Origin: Xanthobacter aminoxidans
GTDB lineage: Bacteria > Pseudomonadota > Alphaproteobacteria > Rhizobiales > Xanthobacteraceae
DNA length: 64,000 bases
Direction: 5' to 3'
NCBI RefSeq assembly: GCF_023571765.1
Contig: NZ_JAMJXC010000009.1
Location: forward strand, 1 to 64,000
Every line of letters begins with the position of its first letter. Positions within the stretch are counted from its first letter, which is position 1. Made by a program: the position numbers and the translations under genes. This document shows, piece by piece, positions 20,119-28,367 of the stretch. The notes under the pieces were generated by a model. It was not told where the DNA came from, did no database searches, and saw nothing but the letters and a program-made list of their open reading frames with translations.

Positions 20119-20148
20119 ACTCGCGGGGCGAAAGACCGCCCCGCGAGT
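20119..20148 (-). terminator. 12-bp hairpin after the cusF-like gene
   Basis: ACTCGCGGGGCG (20119-20130) and CGCCCCGCGAGT (20137-20148) form a perfect stem with a 6-base loop, starting 7 bases after the CusF-like stop on the minus strand. No long T-run follows. It probably marks the end of the periplasmic copper operon. Confidence 0.6.
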
Positions 20149-20155
20149 GTTCGAA

Positions 20156-20440
20156 TCACTTCACCTTCTGGATTTTGGTGACGGTGAGCCGTCCGTTGAC
20201 GCGGTCGGCCTCGAACGTGACCTTGTTGCCCACCTTTACGGCCTTGAGCATCGTCGGGTCGCCCGCGGCGAAGACCATGGTCATGGCGTCCATGTCGAGG
20301 TTCGGGATGGCGGCGTGCTTCAGGGTGATCTTGCCCTGGGCCTGGTCGATCTTGGTGACCTCGCCGCTCACGGGAACGGTCTGGGCGAGCGCTGCGGTAG
20401 CCGAGAGAAGCAGCGCGGCGGAAAGCAGAAGCTTGCGCAT
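20156..20440 (-). CDS. cusF: CusF-like periplasmic copper-binding protein
   Basis: This 94-residue protein has a signal peptide (MRKLLLSAALLLSATAALAQ) and the small CusF OB-fold: GEVTKIDQAQGKITLKHAAI, LDMDAMTMVF and VGNKVTFEADRVNG. Copper ligands of the family are matched by His42, Met53 and Met55. The Trp that caps Cu(I) in E. coli CusF is absent; Met50 stands near that place. CusF proteins carry periplasmic Cu(I)/Ag(I) to an efflux system. It is the last main gene of the minus-strand copper operon, 21 bases after the cupredoxin gene. Confidence 0.85.
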   Translation of the reverse strand: MRKLLLSAALLLSATAALAQTVPVSGEVTKIDQAQGKITLKHAAIPNLDMDAMTMVFAAGDPTMLKAVKVGNKVTFEADRVNGRLTVTKIQKVK

Positions 20441-20461
20441 GGTCGGTCTCCTATTGTCGGA

Positions 20462-20935
20462 TCACTTGACGACGATGGTGCCGAACATCCCGGCCTCTCG
20501 GTGGCCCGGGATGAGGCAGGAGAAGTCGAAGGTTCCTGCCTTCGTGAATTTCCAGACGATCTCGCCCGTCTTCTTCGGCATCAGGCGCCTGGCGTTGGGA
20601 TCGTCATGCTCCATGTCCGGGTTCTTGCGCATCTCCTCGGCGTGCTTGAGGTTGTTCTGGAGCGTCGCGAGGACGATCTCATGGTCGAGATCGCCGTTGT
20701 TGCGGAGCACGAACCGGACCTGCTCTCCGGTCTTGATCTCGATCTTGTTCGGGATGAACTGCATCTTCCCGTCCGCCTCGCTCATGACGACCTGAATCAC
20801 GCGGGACGGCTGCTTCGGGTTTCCCGGCTCGCCATAGGCGCGTTCGTCGCCATGGGCATGCCCCGCGTCGGCGAACGCGGGAGCGGCGGACGCGATCGCC
20901 GAAAGCAATGCGGCGGCGATGAGATACGTCTTCAT
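20462..20935 (-). CDS. Cupredoxin family (blue copper) protein
   Basis: This 157-residue exported protein has a signal peptide MKTYLIAAALLSAIASAAPA and a His-rich processed start (AGHAHGDERA). The cupredoxin domain has IEIKTGEQVRFVLRNNGDLD, with the first type-1 copper ligand His85, and FDFSCLIPGHREAGMFGTIV, with Cys140, His145 and Met150. It binds one copper in the periplasm and likely exchanges electrons or copper with the multicopper oxidase whose gene lies 35 bases upstream. Longer in-frame upstream sequence was not used, because the ATG at 20935 directly precedes a good signal peptide. Confidence 0.88.
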   Translation of the reverse strand: MKTYLIAAALLSAIASAAPAFADAGHAHGDERAYGEPGNPKQPSRVIQVVMSEADGKMQFIPNKIEIKTGEQVRFVLRNNGDLDHEIVLATLQNNLKHAEEMRKNPDMEHDDPNARRLMPKKTGEIVWKFTKAGTFDFSCLIPGHREAGMFGTIVVK

Positions 20936-20970
20936 GGTTGGTCCTCTCTTTGGATTTGGGATGGGGAAAC

Positions 20971-22371
20971 TCAGTGCTCGTGGCCGCCCGGCCGCGCGGC
21001 GCCGGGCTTGACCACGTCGACCTCGATGGTCCGTGCGGGATCGAACGCGGGCGCAGGCGCGCGCTCGGCGGCCTTGCTCTCGCCGGTCCACTCGTAGGCG
21101 ACGGTGCCCGGAGGGTTCCTGAACCAGCCTGGGTCCTTGTAGTCGTCGTGGGCGAGGCCCTCGCGCACCTTCACCACCGAGAACATGCCGCCCATCTCCA
21201 CCGGGCCGAACTGGGCGAAGCCGGTCATCATGGGCAGGGTGTTGTCGGGCAGCGGCATCTCCATCTCGCCCATGTCCGCCATGCCCTTGGCGCCCATGGG
21301 CATGTAGTCGGGCACGAGCCTTCGGATCTTGCCTGCCGCCTGCTTCAGGTTGGCCCCGATGTAGGTGCGCACGTCGTGGCCCATGGCGTTCATGGTGTGG
21401 TGGGACTTGTGGCAGTGGATCGCCCAGTCCCCCTCGTGATCGGCCACGAAGTCGAAGGCGCGCATCTGGCCCACCGCGCAGTCGATGGTCACCTCCGGCC
21501 AGGCGGCCGCCTCCGGCACCCATCCGCCATCCGTGCATGAGACTTTGAAGTCATAGCCATGCATGTGGATGGGATGGTTCGTCATGGTGAGATTGCCGAA
21601 CCGGATGCGGACCTTGTCGCCCTTCCCCACCACAAAGGGGTCGATGCCGGGGAAGGCGCGGCTGTTCCAGGTCCACAGGTTGAAGTCGAGCATGGTGTTG
21701 ACCTTGGGCACGTAGGCCCCGGGCTCGATGTCGTAGGCGTTGAGGAGGAAGACGAAGTCGCGGTCCACGCGGCGGAAGGACGGGTCCTTCGGGTGCACCA
21801 CGAAGAAGCCCATCATGCCCATGGCCATCTGAACCATCTCGTCCGCATGGGGGTGGTACATGAAGGTCCCGCTCCTGAGGAGCTGGAACTCGTAGACGAA
21901 GGTCTTGCCCGGCTTGATATGCGGCTGGGTGAGGCCGCCAACGCCGTCCATGCCGTTGGGCAGGATCTGTCCATGCCAGTGGACGGTGGTGTGCTCGGGC
22001 AGCCTGTTGGTGACGAAGATGCGCACCTTGTCGCCTTCCACCGCCTCGATGGTGGGACCCGGCGACTGGCCGTTATAGCCCCACAGATGGGCCACCATCC
22101 CCGGCGCGATCTCCCGCACCACGGGCTCGGCGACGAGATGGAACTCCTTCCAGTCACCGTTCATGCGCCAGGGCGCGGTCCAGCCGTTGAGGGTGACCAC
22201 GGGCTGGTAGTCCGGGCCCGTGGTCGGGAACAAAGGCGGCTGCATGGCCGCCTCCTTCATGGTGGCGGCTTCGGGAATGGAGGCCGCCTGGACGCGGCCG
22301 GAGACCGCGCCAGCGCTGACCAGCGCCAGGGCGCCGGAGGTGCCAAGAAATCCTCGTCTTGAAACGGGCAT
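20971..22371 (-). CDS. Multicopper oxidase with TAT signal (CopA/CueO-like)
   Basis: This is a 466-residue protein. The twin-arginine signal is SRRGFLGTSGALALVSAGAV. Copper sites are visible in the expected order: TTVHWHGQ (about 130-137), MYHPHADE (about 170-177), HPIHMHGYDF (about 264-273) and HCHKSHHTMNAMG (about 323-335). After the last site a ~130-residue tail contains a Met-rich loop (MPMGAKGMADMGEMEMP), which in this family binds extra Cu(I). It should oxidise Cu(I) to less toxic Cu(II) in the periplasm. It is encoded just downstream of the TolC-type lipoprotein and before the cupredoxin, all on one strand. Confidence 0.9.
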   Translation of the reverse strand: MPVSRRGFLGTSGALALVSAGAVSGRVQAASIPEAATMKEAAMQPPLFPTTGPDYQPVVTLNGWTAPWRMNGDWKEFHLVAEPVVREIAPGMVAHLWGYNGQSPGPTIEAVEGDKVRIFVTNRLPEHTTVHWHGQILPNGMDGVGGLTQPHIKPGKTFVYEFQLLRSGTFMYHPHADEMVQMAMGMMGFFVVHPKDPSFRRVDRDFVFLLNAYDIEPGAYVPKVNTMLDFNLWTWNSRAFPGIDPFVVGKGDKVRIRFGNLTMTNHPIHMHGYDFKVSCTDGGWVPEAAAWPEVTIDCAVGQMRAFDFVADHEGDWAIHCHKSHHTMNAMGHDVRTYIGANLKQAAGKIRRLVPDYMPMGAKGMADMGEMEMPLPDNTLPMMTGFAQFGPVEMGGMFSVVKVREGLAHDDYKDPGWFRNPPGTVAYEWTGESKAAERAPAPAFDPARTIEVDVVKPGAARPGGHEH

Positions 22372-22384
22372 GGTTTCTCTCCGA

Positions 22385-23797
22385 TCAGTCGCTGGCACCG
22401 GCGGACGCGGACGCGAAAACGGTTTCCCCGCCTCCCGCGCCGCCGCCGATGATGGCCGTCTGGAAATCGACCTCCGCCAGGAAGAAGTCGCGCTGCGCGC
22501 CGATGGCGGAGACGTTGCTGTCGATGCTCTCCCGCTCCGTCGTGAGGAGCTCGAAGACGTCGATGAGCATGCCGTTGTATTCCAGCAGCGCCTGCTCATT
22601 CACGGTCTTGCGCAGGGGGAGGATCCTAGCCTGGTACAGGCGGGCGATGTCGTAGCTCGCCCGATAGGTCACGTAGGCGGCACGTGCCTCGGAGCGGACG
22701 TTCACCGCCTTCTCCATGAGGCGGTTCACCGCCTGCATGTAGGTCTCCTGCGCCCGGCGGACATTGGTCTCGCCGAGGTCGAAGATCGGCACTTGGACCT
22801 CCAGCTCGAAGCCCTGAGGACGCAGGGTCTCCCCGTTCGCGCGCTGGTAATTGCCCCGATATCCCCCCTCGAGCAGGGAGATGAAGCGCGTCGCCTGTGT
22901 GAGGCCGAGGGACTTCGCCATGGCATCGAGTTCCAGCCGCGCCGCGATGAGGTCGGTACGCTTGAGGACCGCCTCGACCTCCACCTGGGGTTCGGTCCGG
23001 ATGCGCCCCGGCAGGTGCGGGAGCTGGGACGGCAGCTTGTAGCCGACGTCGTTGCCCCACAGGCCGAGCTGCCGGGTCAGGGCCTCCCGGTCCGTCGCGG
23101 ACTTGAGGCGTGCCCTAGCGAGCTCGTTCGATATCTCGGCATAGAAGGCGCTGGCTCTCGCCTGGTCGAGCTTCGTCGCCGCCCCCGTCTCGCCGAGCTT
23201 GACGGTGAGATCGGCGGCCGCGTCGGTCGTCAGGCGAGCCTTCTCGAGTAAGGCCTCCGTCTGGCGCGACGCCACGGCCCGGTAGTAGGCGCGACGTGCC
23301 TCGGCGGCGGTTCTGAAGGTCGCCTCGACCGCCCGCTGGCGGGCAGCCTCGAACTGGGCGGCGGCGATCTCGCTGCGGGCGGGCAGCGTCAGGAGCGCGA
23401 GCACGTTCGCCACCAGCCGCCGCTCCACGTCGAGTTCCCCGCCGCCGTTCAACCGCTCCACCCCGAAAGTGGGATTGGGCGGAAGGCTTGCCGCCACGTA
23501 GGCGGCCTCGGAGATGCCCAGGGCATTGTACTGCGCCTGGAGTCCCCGGTTGTTGAGGAGAGCGACCTGGAGCGCCGCACGGGCATCCAAGGGCCGGGAC
23601 AGGAGCGCGGACACGCGTGCCCGCGCCGACGCGGCCTCTTCCTCGGACGTGATCTTCACCACCTGCCCGCCGATGTCGCCCGAGACCTGGCTGGCGACAG
23701 GCGCCATGCCGCCGTCGGCGGTGAAGGTGACGCAGCCAGCGAGCAGCAGCGCCACCGGGATGGCGAGGACCATCCCAGAAGGAAGGAGAGCCATCAT
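22385..23797 (-). CDS. TolC-family outer membrane efflux lipoprotein
   Basis: This is a 470-residue protein. The N-terminus has a lipobox (VALLLAGC). Two outer-membrane efflux (OEP) repeats follow, with long coiled helices such as RAALQVALLNNRGLQAQYNA, ERRLVANVLALLTLPARSE and LEVQVPIFDLGETNVRRAQE. Such proteins form the outer-membrane channel of heavy-metal efflux systems. No RND pump or membrane-fusion gene is visible in the window, so its partner is elsewhere or lost. The start (ATGATG at 23792-23797) overlaps the stop of the small lipoprotein gene, with GGGAGGG just before it. Confidence 0.85.
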   Translation of the reverse strand: MMALLPSGMVLAIPVALLLAGCVTFTADGGMAPVASQVSGDIGGQVVKITSEEEAASARARVSALLSRPLDARAALQVALLNNRGLQAQYNALGISEAAYVAASLPPNPTFGVERLNGGGELDVERRLVANVLALLTLPARSEIAAAQFEAARQRAVEATFRTAAEARRAYYRAVASRQTEALLEKARLTTDAAADLTVKLGETGAATKLDQARASAFYAEISNELARARLKSATDREALTRQLGLWGNDVGYKLPSQLPHLPGRIRTEPQVEVEAVLKRTDLIAARLELDAMAKSLGLTQATRFISLLEGGYRGNYQRANGETLRPQGFELEVQVPIFDLGETNVRRAQETYMQAVNRLMEKAVNVRSEARAAYVTYRASYDIARLYQARILPLRKTVNEQALLEYNGMLIDVFELLTTERESIDSNVSAIGAQRDFFLAEVDFQTAIIGGGAGGGETVFASASAGASD

Positions 23798-24012
23798 CTC
23801 CCTCCCTGACCGGGCGCCAGGCCCTGGTTCTGTTCGATCCAGGAGCGGGGCGGCGCCGGGCGATAGTCGACGTCGCCCGCCAGGACCGGAGCGTACCGGA
23901 CTGCGGGCACGGCAACCGAGGGATCCGCGGGGTCCAGGCCGCTCGCGATGGGTGGCGGACCGGAACAAGCGGAGACGAGGACGGCGAGTGCCGTCGGAAG
24001 CAACGACTTCAT
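23794..24012 (-). CDS. Small lipoprotein, first gene before the TolC-type gene
   Basis: This is a 72-residue protein with a lipoprotein signal (LPTALAVLVSAC, Cys16). The short Pro-rich mature part contains VPAVRYAPVLAGDVDYRPA and PRSWIEQNQGLAPGQ. It overlaps the efflux gene start by 4 bases, so the two are coupled. Small lipoproteins of this style occur upstream of TolC-type genes in alphaproteobacterial copper operons. The function is unknown; a role in assembling the efflux channel is a guess. Confidence 0.7.
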   Translation of the reverse strand: MKSLLPTALAVLVSACSGPPPIASGLDPADPSVAVPAVRYAPVLAGDVDYRPAPPRSWIEQNQGLAPGQGGR

Positions 24013-24288
24013 GAATGACCTCGGGATGCGGCCCCATTGGGGGCGCCGCTCTACAGCCGGGAAGGGATGGGCTATGGGCGCAGGCGCGCGGTGCGCGGCT
24101 GCGGCCTACCGTCGGCTGGGTCGGGGATCGGTCGAGGGGATGAGGATTGCCGACCACCGAATCCGGATGCTGGGGCAACCGGGCTCGGACGGCCCTGGTC
24201 CATGGACGTCAAAACCCGCTCGGCAGGGATGAACGAAGATCATCCGCGGCGAGCGCGTCCGATAGTCCTCGACGAATCGCGAGACGGA

Positions 24289-24831
24289 TCAGCCGATCTG
24301 GGGGCTGGAGAGCTTCGGCGGCCGGTCGAGCCGCATCATCGAGGCCTGGAAGCCGTCGATATCGGGCGGCAGGGCCTGTGTGCCGAGGGTCAGAAGGGTT
24401 ACCGACGGCGCGTGGAACGTGGTCGGGATGGCCATATGGCACGCCGCTGCGCAGCACGAGTTCGCGTCGCCGGCATGGGCGTGGCCCTCGCCGCAAGCCG
24501 CTTTGCTCGTGCAAGGATCGGCAGCATCCGAGGCATGATGATGGCCATCGGAGGTGTGCTGCGCCTCATGTCGATGCCCGCCTTGCGCCTCGGCCATCGC
24601 CCGGTGATGGGCGGTGTCCCCACTTCCGAGGACGGTGCTTGCGTTCGCATAGCCCCAGCCGATCCCGGACGCCGCGAACGTGATCGCGGCGACGAGCAGC
24701 AGGAGGTTGCGAAGGGCACGAAGCATGGGGCGCAGGATAGGGGCTTCCTCCCGCATGGCAAGGGGTGAGTCCATCGTCGGTATCACGGTCATGGGAACAT
24801 AGCATTCACACGCGGCGTAGGCGGTCATCAC
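24289..24831 (-). CDS. Exported His/Cys-rich protein with CCxxxC motif (paralogue of 5280)
   Basis: Up to 180 residues, depending on start. A membrane or signal helix (LRNLLLLVAAITFAASGIGW) is followed by a very His-rich segment (HHRAMAEAQGGHRHEAQH, DGHHHASDAADPC, CGEGHAHAG) with Cys residues. NSCCAAACHM and a C-terminal MMRLDRPPKL come next. The layout matches the protein at 5280-5675. The true start may be internal: ATG 24756 gives MREEAPILRP, and ATG 24726 follows a GGGAGGAAG. It is probably periplasmic and binds metal, and it is the most upstream gene of the minus-strand copper block. Confidence 0.65.
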   Translation of the reverse strand: MMTAYAACECYVPMTVIPTMDSPLAMREEAPILRPMLRALRNLLLLVAAITFAASGIGWGYANASTVLGSGDTAHHRAMAEAQGGHRHEAQHTSDGHHHASDAADPCTSKAACGEGHAHAGDANSCCAAACHMAIPTTFHAPSVTLLTLGTQALPPDIDGFQASMMRLDRPPKLSSPQIG

Positions 24832-24897
24832 ATTGAAAGTGCTAGCTATTTTACAGGTCTGTACCGTTGGTATTTAAGTAAAATAATTGAAGTCGGC

Positions 24898-25021
24898 TTG
24901 CCGCTGTGCCATGAACTCTGTATCAAGACACCTCTAACGGAGTTAGGTTTGCCTGGTAGGGAAATGCTGCAGGCAGCGGTGGTCGCTGGCGTGAGCCTGC
25001 GAGATGTGAACCGGATCGTGG
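24898..25021 (+). pseudogene. Possible DUF433/antitoxin-like remnant
   Basis: The frame carries GREMLQAAVVAGVSLRDVNR and IVDDL, which resembles the helix-turn-helix piece of DUF433-type antitoxin-like proteins (AAVVAGV..RDVNR). It stops being meaningful where FUSC homology begins at about 25022, so it is at most a fragment at a rearrangement junction. The AT-rich stretch at 24836-24895 just before it stands out from the surrounding GC-rich DNA. Confidence 0.3.
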
Positions 25022-25854
25022 ATGACCTTCGCGGTGCTCGCCATGTCAGCCGCGGCTTGGCTCGGCGCGCCTTATCCCGTCCAGCACGGCCTGCTGGCCC
25101 TCGCCTGCGGATTTTTCTTCTTTGTCGCCATCACCGGGCCGTATGGCCCGCCCGGCGCGCTGATTTTCGCGTTCGCCGCCAGCGCTGCCATGGGGCATGT
25201 GGCGTCCTGGCAAGACGTGCTCAAGCGCATGGTCGCCACCGGCCTGGCGGCGGGGTTGTCATGGATGATCTGCACCGGCACGTAAGCGCTCCGTCAGCAA
25301 GCGACGCCCGAGGCGCCGTTTCCCGCGGAGCCGGTCCGGCCTTTGGACCACCGCCTCATCGCGGCCGCGCGGATCACCCTCGGCTCGGCGATCGCGACCT
25401 TCGCCGTCTATGCCGCCGGCGCCTCGCATCCGGCCTGGGCCGCCATGGGTGCCCAGGCGGTGATGCAGGGCACGCATCTGCACATCAACATGAGCCGCGC
25501 CTTGCAGCGCATGGCGGCACCGTGGTCGGCGCCGGCCTGGTCTGGCTCATCCTGGCCCAGGAGCCGTCGGTGTGGAGCGTGATCGCGGTGCTGGTCTTCC
25601 TGCAATTCGCCATCGAGATGATCATCGGCGCCAACTATGCCCTCGGCCAGATCCTGGTCACGCCCATGGCGCTGCTGATGAGCTACCTCGCAGCCCCCGG
25701 CGCGGCGGGCACCGCCATGGCACCGGAACGGGTGTTCGACACGCTGGTGGGCGCCGGCATCGGCATCGTCCTGGCGGTGGTGAGCTCGACGCTCGACGAC
25801 AGGATCTATCTTGCCCGCGATCACGCGGCCAGCAAGGGACGCGACGGTTTTTGA
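25022..25854 (+). pseudogene. FUSC-family membrane protein, truncated with stop and frameshift
   Basis: The N-terminal half starts inside the family (MTFAVLAMSAAAWLGAPYPV, LLALACGFFFFVAITGPYGP). An in-frame TAA at 25283-25285 interrupts it, but the same frame continues with ALRQQATPEAPFPAEPVRPL and DHRLIAAARITLGSAIATFA. Near 25512 one base is lost, and GGTVVGAGLVWLILAQEPSV and IIGANYALGQILVTPMALLM follow in another frame to the stop at 25854. Together these give most of a two-part FUSC (aromatic-acid exporter/YccC-like) protein lacking about 50 N-terminal residues. Non-functional. Confidence 0.7.
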
Positions 25855-25951
25855 CCGCTGCGCTGCACGAAGCTGAGCGTCTGCCATGGGGCTTTAAGCG
25901 AACGTCTTTTTTTGGCGTAAGCTGCGCGTTAAGGCAAGGATGGGTTAGAGG

Positions 25952-26572
25952 CTATTGGCTTGGTCTGGGTTTGATGAATTTGGCGTTGGCGTGACCGGCT
26001 TTGCCGTATGTACGCCGCTTGGTGAGCTTGGCCATGCGGGCTTGGATTTCGTCGCGGCTGATGTCGGCGGGATCGAAGGGGCGGCCGTACCACTGCAGCA
26101 TGGATTTGCGGGAAGGGTGCCGGGGTTTGGCCATGGCATCGAGAAACTCCTCGAAGCCGGGGAGGCCGCCGATGTCCTCTGGCGGCGCGCGGCGCTCACC
26201 ATCGACGAACCGGGGGTAGTCGGTGGCGGGATCGGCGGTGAAAACACCTTCGATCTCGATGCGGTGCCGCCAGTCGTCGCCAAAGTCATAGGTGTAGGTG
26301 AAAGTGGTGACGCCACGTTGGGCAAGCTTGGCAAGGCGGATATTCGCGGCGTCGCGCGTGGGTGGGTCCATATCGTCGTCATCGAGCGGGAGGCCGTAAC
26401 TGGCCTCGCCGACATCGAATCGGAACAGGTGGTCGTTCTCGAACAGCATGACGACTTGGATGGCGAGGTGCAGCGTCTTGAGGCTGTTGGAAAGCGGCAG
26501 TTCGATCCGGCGCCAGATGGCGGGCTTCACATCCTCGATCGTGATGCGCATCCGGACGATCTGGTCGGTCAT
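25952..26572 (-). CDS. Plasmid pRiA4b ORF-3-like protein (IS1096 passenger family)
   Basis: This is a 206-residue protein. The PRiA4_ORF3 domain is clear: VRMRITIEDVKPAIWRRIEL, LHLAIQVVMLFENDHLFRF, YTYDFGDDWRHRIEIEGV and the PPEDIGGLPGFEEFLDAM motif. ATG 26572 (MTDQIVRM) was chosen; a longer in-frame start adds 41 unrelated residues. Members are common on plasmids and IS-linked segments in rhizobia and mycobacteria, and no activity is known. It sits next to the integrase at the end of the element, consistent with mobile-element cargo. Confidence 0.88.
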   Translation of the reverse strand: MTDQIVRMRITIEDVKPAIWRRIELPLSNSLKTLHLAIQVVMLFENDHLFRFDVGEASYGLPLDDDDMDPPTRDAANIRLAKLAQRGVTTFTYTYDFGDDWRHRIEIEGVFTADPATDYPRFVDGERRAPPEDIGGLPGFEEFLDAMAKPRHPSRKSMLQWYGRPFDPADISRDEIQARMAKLTKRRTYGKAGHANAKFIKPRPSQ

Positions 26573-26752
26573 GCCGCCATGCTGACGGGCGCCCGATCCG
26601 TTGTCCAGTTCTAGGGCGTAGGGAAGTTCTCCGGCCTCACGCGGCAAAATGCTCGCATTCAGCATGTTCCGCATCCTCATCGCCGGCTGCCACATGCCGT
26701 TGTGCGGGTGTAGCCCTTCGGGCCGTCATCCAAATTTGCGGCATTCCGTTGC

Positions 26753-28132
26753 CTAGGCGGCAGTGAATGAACCCTCCCGGACGGCTTCCTGTTTGGCGGC
26801 CTCAATGACCCGTTGTGTCGCGCGTGGGCCAAGCCAGGAACGAACGGCAGTGTCCTTCCGAGTCAGGTCGCCCAGTGCGCCGAACATCGTGTTGCTGATC
26901 GCCTGCTGCTGGGTGCGAAGGTGATCCACCAGCAGCTTGTGCCGGGAAATATAGCCCGCATTGACGCCCGGAATGGCGTGGTTCATCAGCAGACGCGCGT
27001 CAAACTCCGAAACACCAGCAGGGGTTGCGAGGGTTCGGAACGTCTGGCGCAGATCATTGCCCCACTTCGCCAGGACGTCCCGATCCTCCTTCTGCTCGGC
27101 CAGATGTCCGCTGTCGCTGTCCGCTGGGAACAGCCAGTCGTTGGCGTCGGCCGGATAGAAATGCCGGGCGAATCGGATCACCCGCATGAGGCACAGGATC
27201 ATCTGCCGCGATAGTGGAATGTCGAACGCGCGGTCGGCGCCACCTTTGGGGCGGGGAATGTGCAGGACCCGGCGGCGCAGGTTGAGGTGGTTCGGCTTCG
27301 CCTCCATCACCGCCGTAGGCCGGCATCCTGAGAGCAGGGAGAACAGGTGGAACTCGCGCCGAATAGGGTTGGGCAGGGCCGCCGCTTGCTGGAACCAGTG
27401 CGGCAGGTCATCCAGTCCCATGGCGGTGTTCCGGCGTTCCTCCGAATTCCAGTCAACGACGCTTGCCGGATTGTCCGGTGGGAGGGAGCGATGCGCCTTG
27501 CGCGCGTGATTGTAGATGGCGCGAAGCGTCCGCATGCTGCCATTAGCAATGTAGGGACCGTGCTCCGCTGTGATCTCGTCGTGCCGAGCAATGACCTTTC
27601 CGGGATCGTTGGCGAGTTCCTGCAAGGGGAGGTCGAGCCAATCCTTGAAGAGGCGCTCGACGTGATCGCGGTAGCCTTCAATCGTTCCTTCGCTTCGCCC
27701 CTTCCGGATCAGGTGCGCGTCCCGATAGCGTTCCCATGCTTGTCGCAGGGTGACGCCTTTGGGAGTCATGTTCTGATCTGGCCCCTGAGCTGCCTCCCCA
27801 GGGCTCTGTATAATCTCTTCTCCGGACGCTTGGGTGTCAGCCGCTTTCGGATTGGGATGCTCGCCGTTGGAGATCTGCGCGAGGTATGTTTTTGCGGTTG
27901 CGCGGGCCTCACGAGTGGACATGGTGGTCGCGTCGCCAATGCGCACTGAGACCGAAGCGACGCGCTTGCCATCCTTCCGGAGGTCTCCTTGAACGGCGAA
28001 GACCTTGGTTCGCCTGCCGACCACGACGTGGAAGCCCTTGAGCTGGGTGTCGCGGGCGCGGTACTGCCCCGAACCGGGTGGTTTCAGGTCGCCGACCGAC
28101 CTGTCGTTGAGGAGGATACGGATGTCGGCCAT
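26753..28132 (-). CDS. Tyrosine-type site-specific integrase
   Basis: This is a 459-residue integrase. The N-terminal arm-binding domain has DLKPPGSGQYRARDTQLKGF, the core-binding helices lie around GTIEGYRDHVERLFKDW, and the catalytic domain is C-terminal. Catalytic elements are FSLLSGCRPTAVMEAK (first Arg, about residue 271), the NDLRQTFRTLA box (about 358-368; usually HDLRRTF, so the His is replaced by Asn) and MNHAIPGVNAGYISR with the Tyr nucleophile at about 393. It should integrate and excise the element at the neighbouring tRNA-Arg end. Its start lies 190 bases from the tRNA fragment, the classic int-att layout. Confidence 0.9.
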   Translation of the reverse strand: MADIRILLNDRSVGDLKPPGSGQYRARDTQLKGFHVVVGRRTKVFAVQGDLRKDGKRVASVSVRIGDATTMSTREARATAKTYLAQISNGEHPNPKAADTQASGEEIIQSPGEAAQGPDQNMTPKGVTLRQAWERYRDAHLIRKGRSEGTIEGYRDHVERLFKDWLDLPLQELANDPGKVIARHDEITAEHGPYIANGSMRTLRAIYNHARKAHRSLPPDNPASVVDWNSEERRNTAMGLDDLPHWFQQAAALPNPIRREFHLFSLLSGCRPTAVMEAKPNHLNLRRRVLHIPRPKGGADRAFDIPLSRQMILCLMRVIRFARHFYPADANDWLFPADSDSGHLAEQKEDRDVLAKWGNDLRQTFRTLATPAGVSEFDARLLMNHAIPGVNAGYISRHKLLVDHLRTQQQAISNTMFGALGDLTRKDTAVRSWLGPRATQRVIEAAKQEAVREGSFTAA

Positions 28133-28171
28133 GGCGCAAATCCTGCCATTCCAGCGTATATCGGCCCAAAA

Positions 28172-28195
28172 TTCAGCCGGTTTTTCAGCCGGTTT
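28172..28195. repeat. Two direct TTCAGCCGGTTT repeats next to int
   Basis: TTCAGCCGGTTT occurs twice without a gap (28172-28183, 28184-28195), between the integrase start and the tRNA fragment. Short direct repeats here are where integrase arm-type sites are expected. That role is inferred from position only. Confidence 0.4.
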
Positions 28196-28321
28196 TAGAC
28201 TCGCACAGGGTCAGGTGGTATGTCCACGCCAGAATGCGATATTTCTAACAGTGGCATGATAAACAACATGAATTTTTGACTTGGGCGAAAGCCGGATAGA
28301 GGCGGCGAGCGATAATAGTAA

Positions 28322-28367
28322 ACTACGAATCTGGGGGTCGGGAGTTCGAATCTTCCCCGGCGCGCCA
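28322..28367 (+). other. Attachment site: 3' half of tRNA-Arg(ACG)
   Basis: The 46 bases read as a tRNA from the anticodon loop to the CCA end: loop CTACGAA (28323-28329, anticodon ACG 28325-28327), then the variable region. The T-arm is GGGAG-TTCGAAT-CTTCC (28340-28356), followed by acceptor strand CCGGCGC, discriminator G and encoded CCA (28365-28367). No 5' half (GCGCCGG, D-arm) lies upstream. A tRNA 3' half next to an integrase is the duplicated core left at the distal end of an element that inserted into the gene. The element then lies to the left and the chromosome to the right. Confidence 0.8.

Noticed and set aside
28291-28298. GGATAGAG, as in the tRNA-Arg D-arm, upstream of the tRNA half
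   Set aside because: The spacing to the anticodon loop is about 20 bases too long and the acceptor 5' strand is missing, so a complete but degenerate tRNA is not supported.
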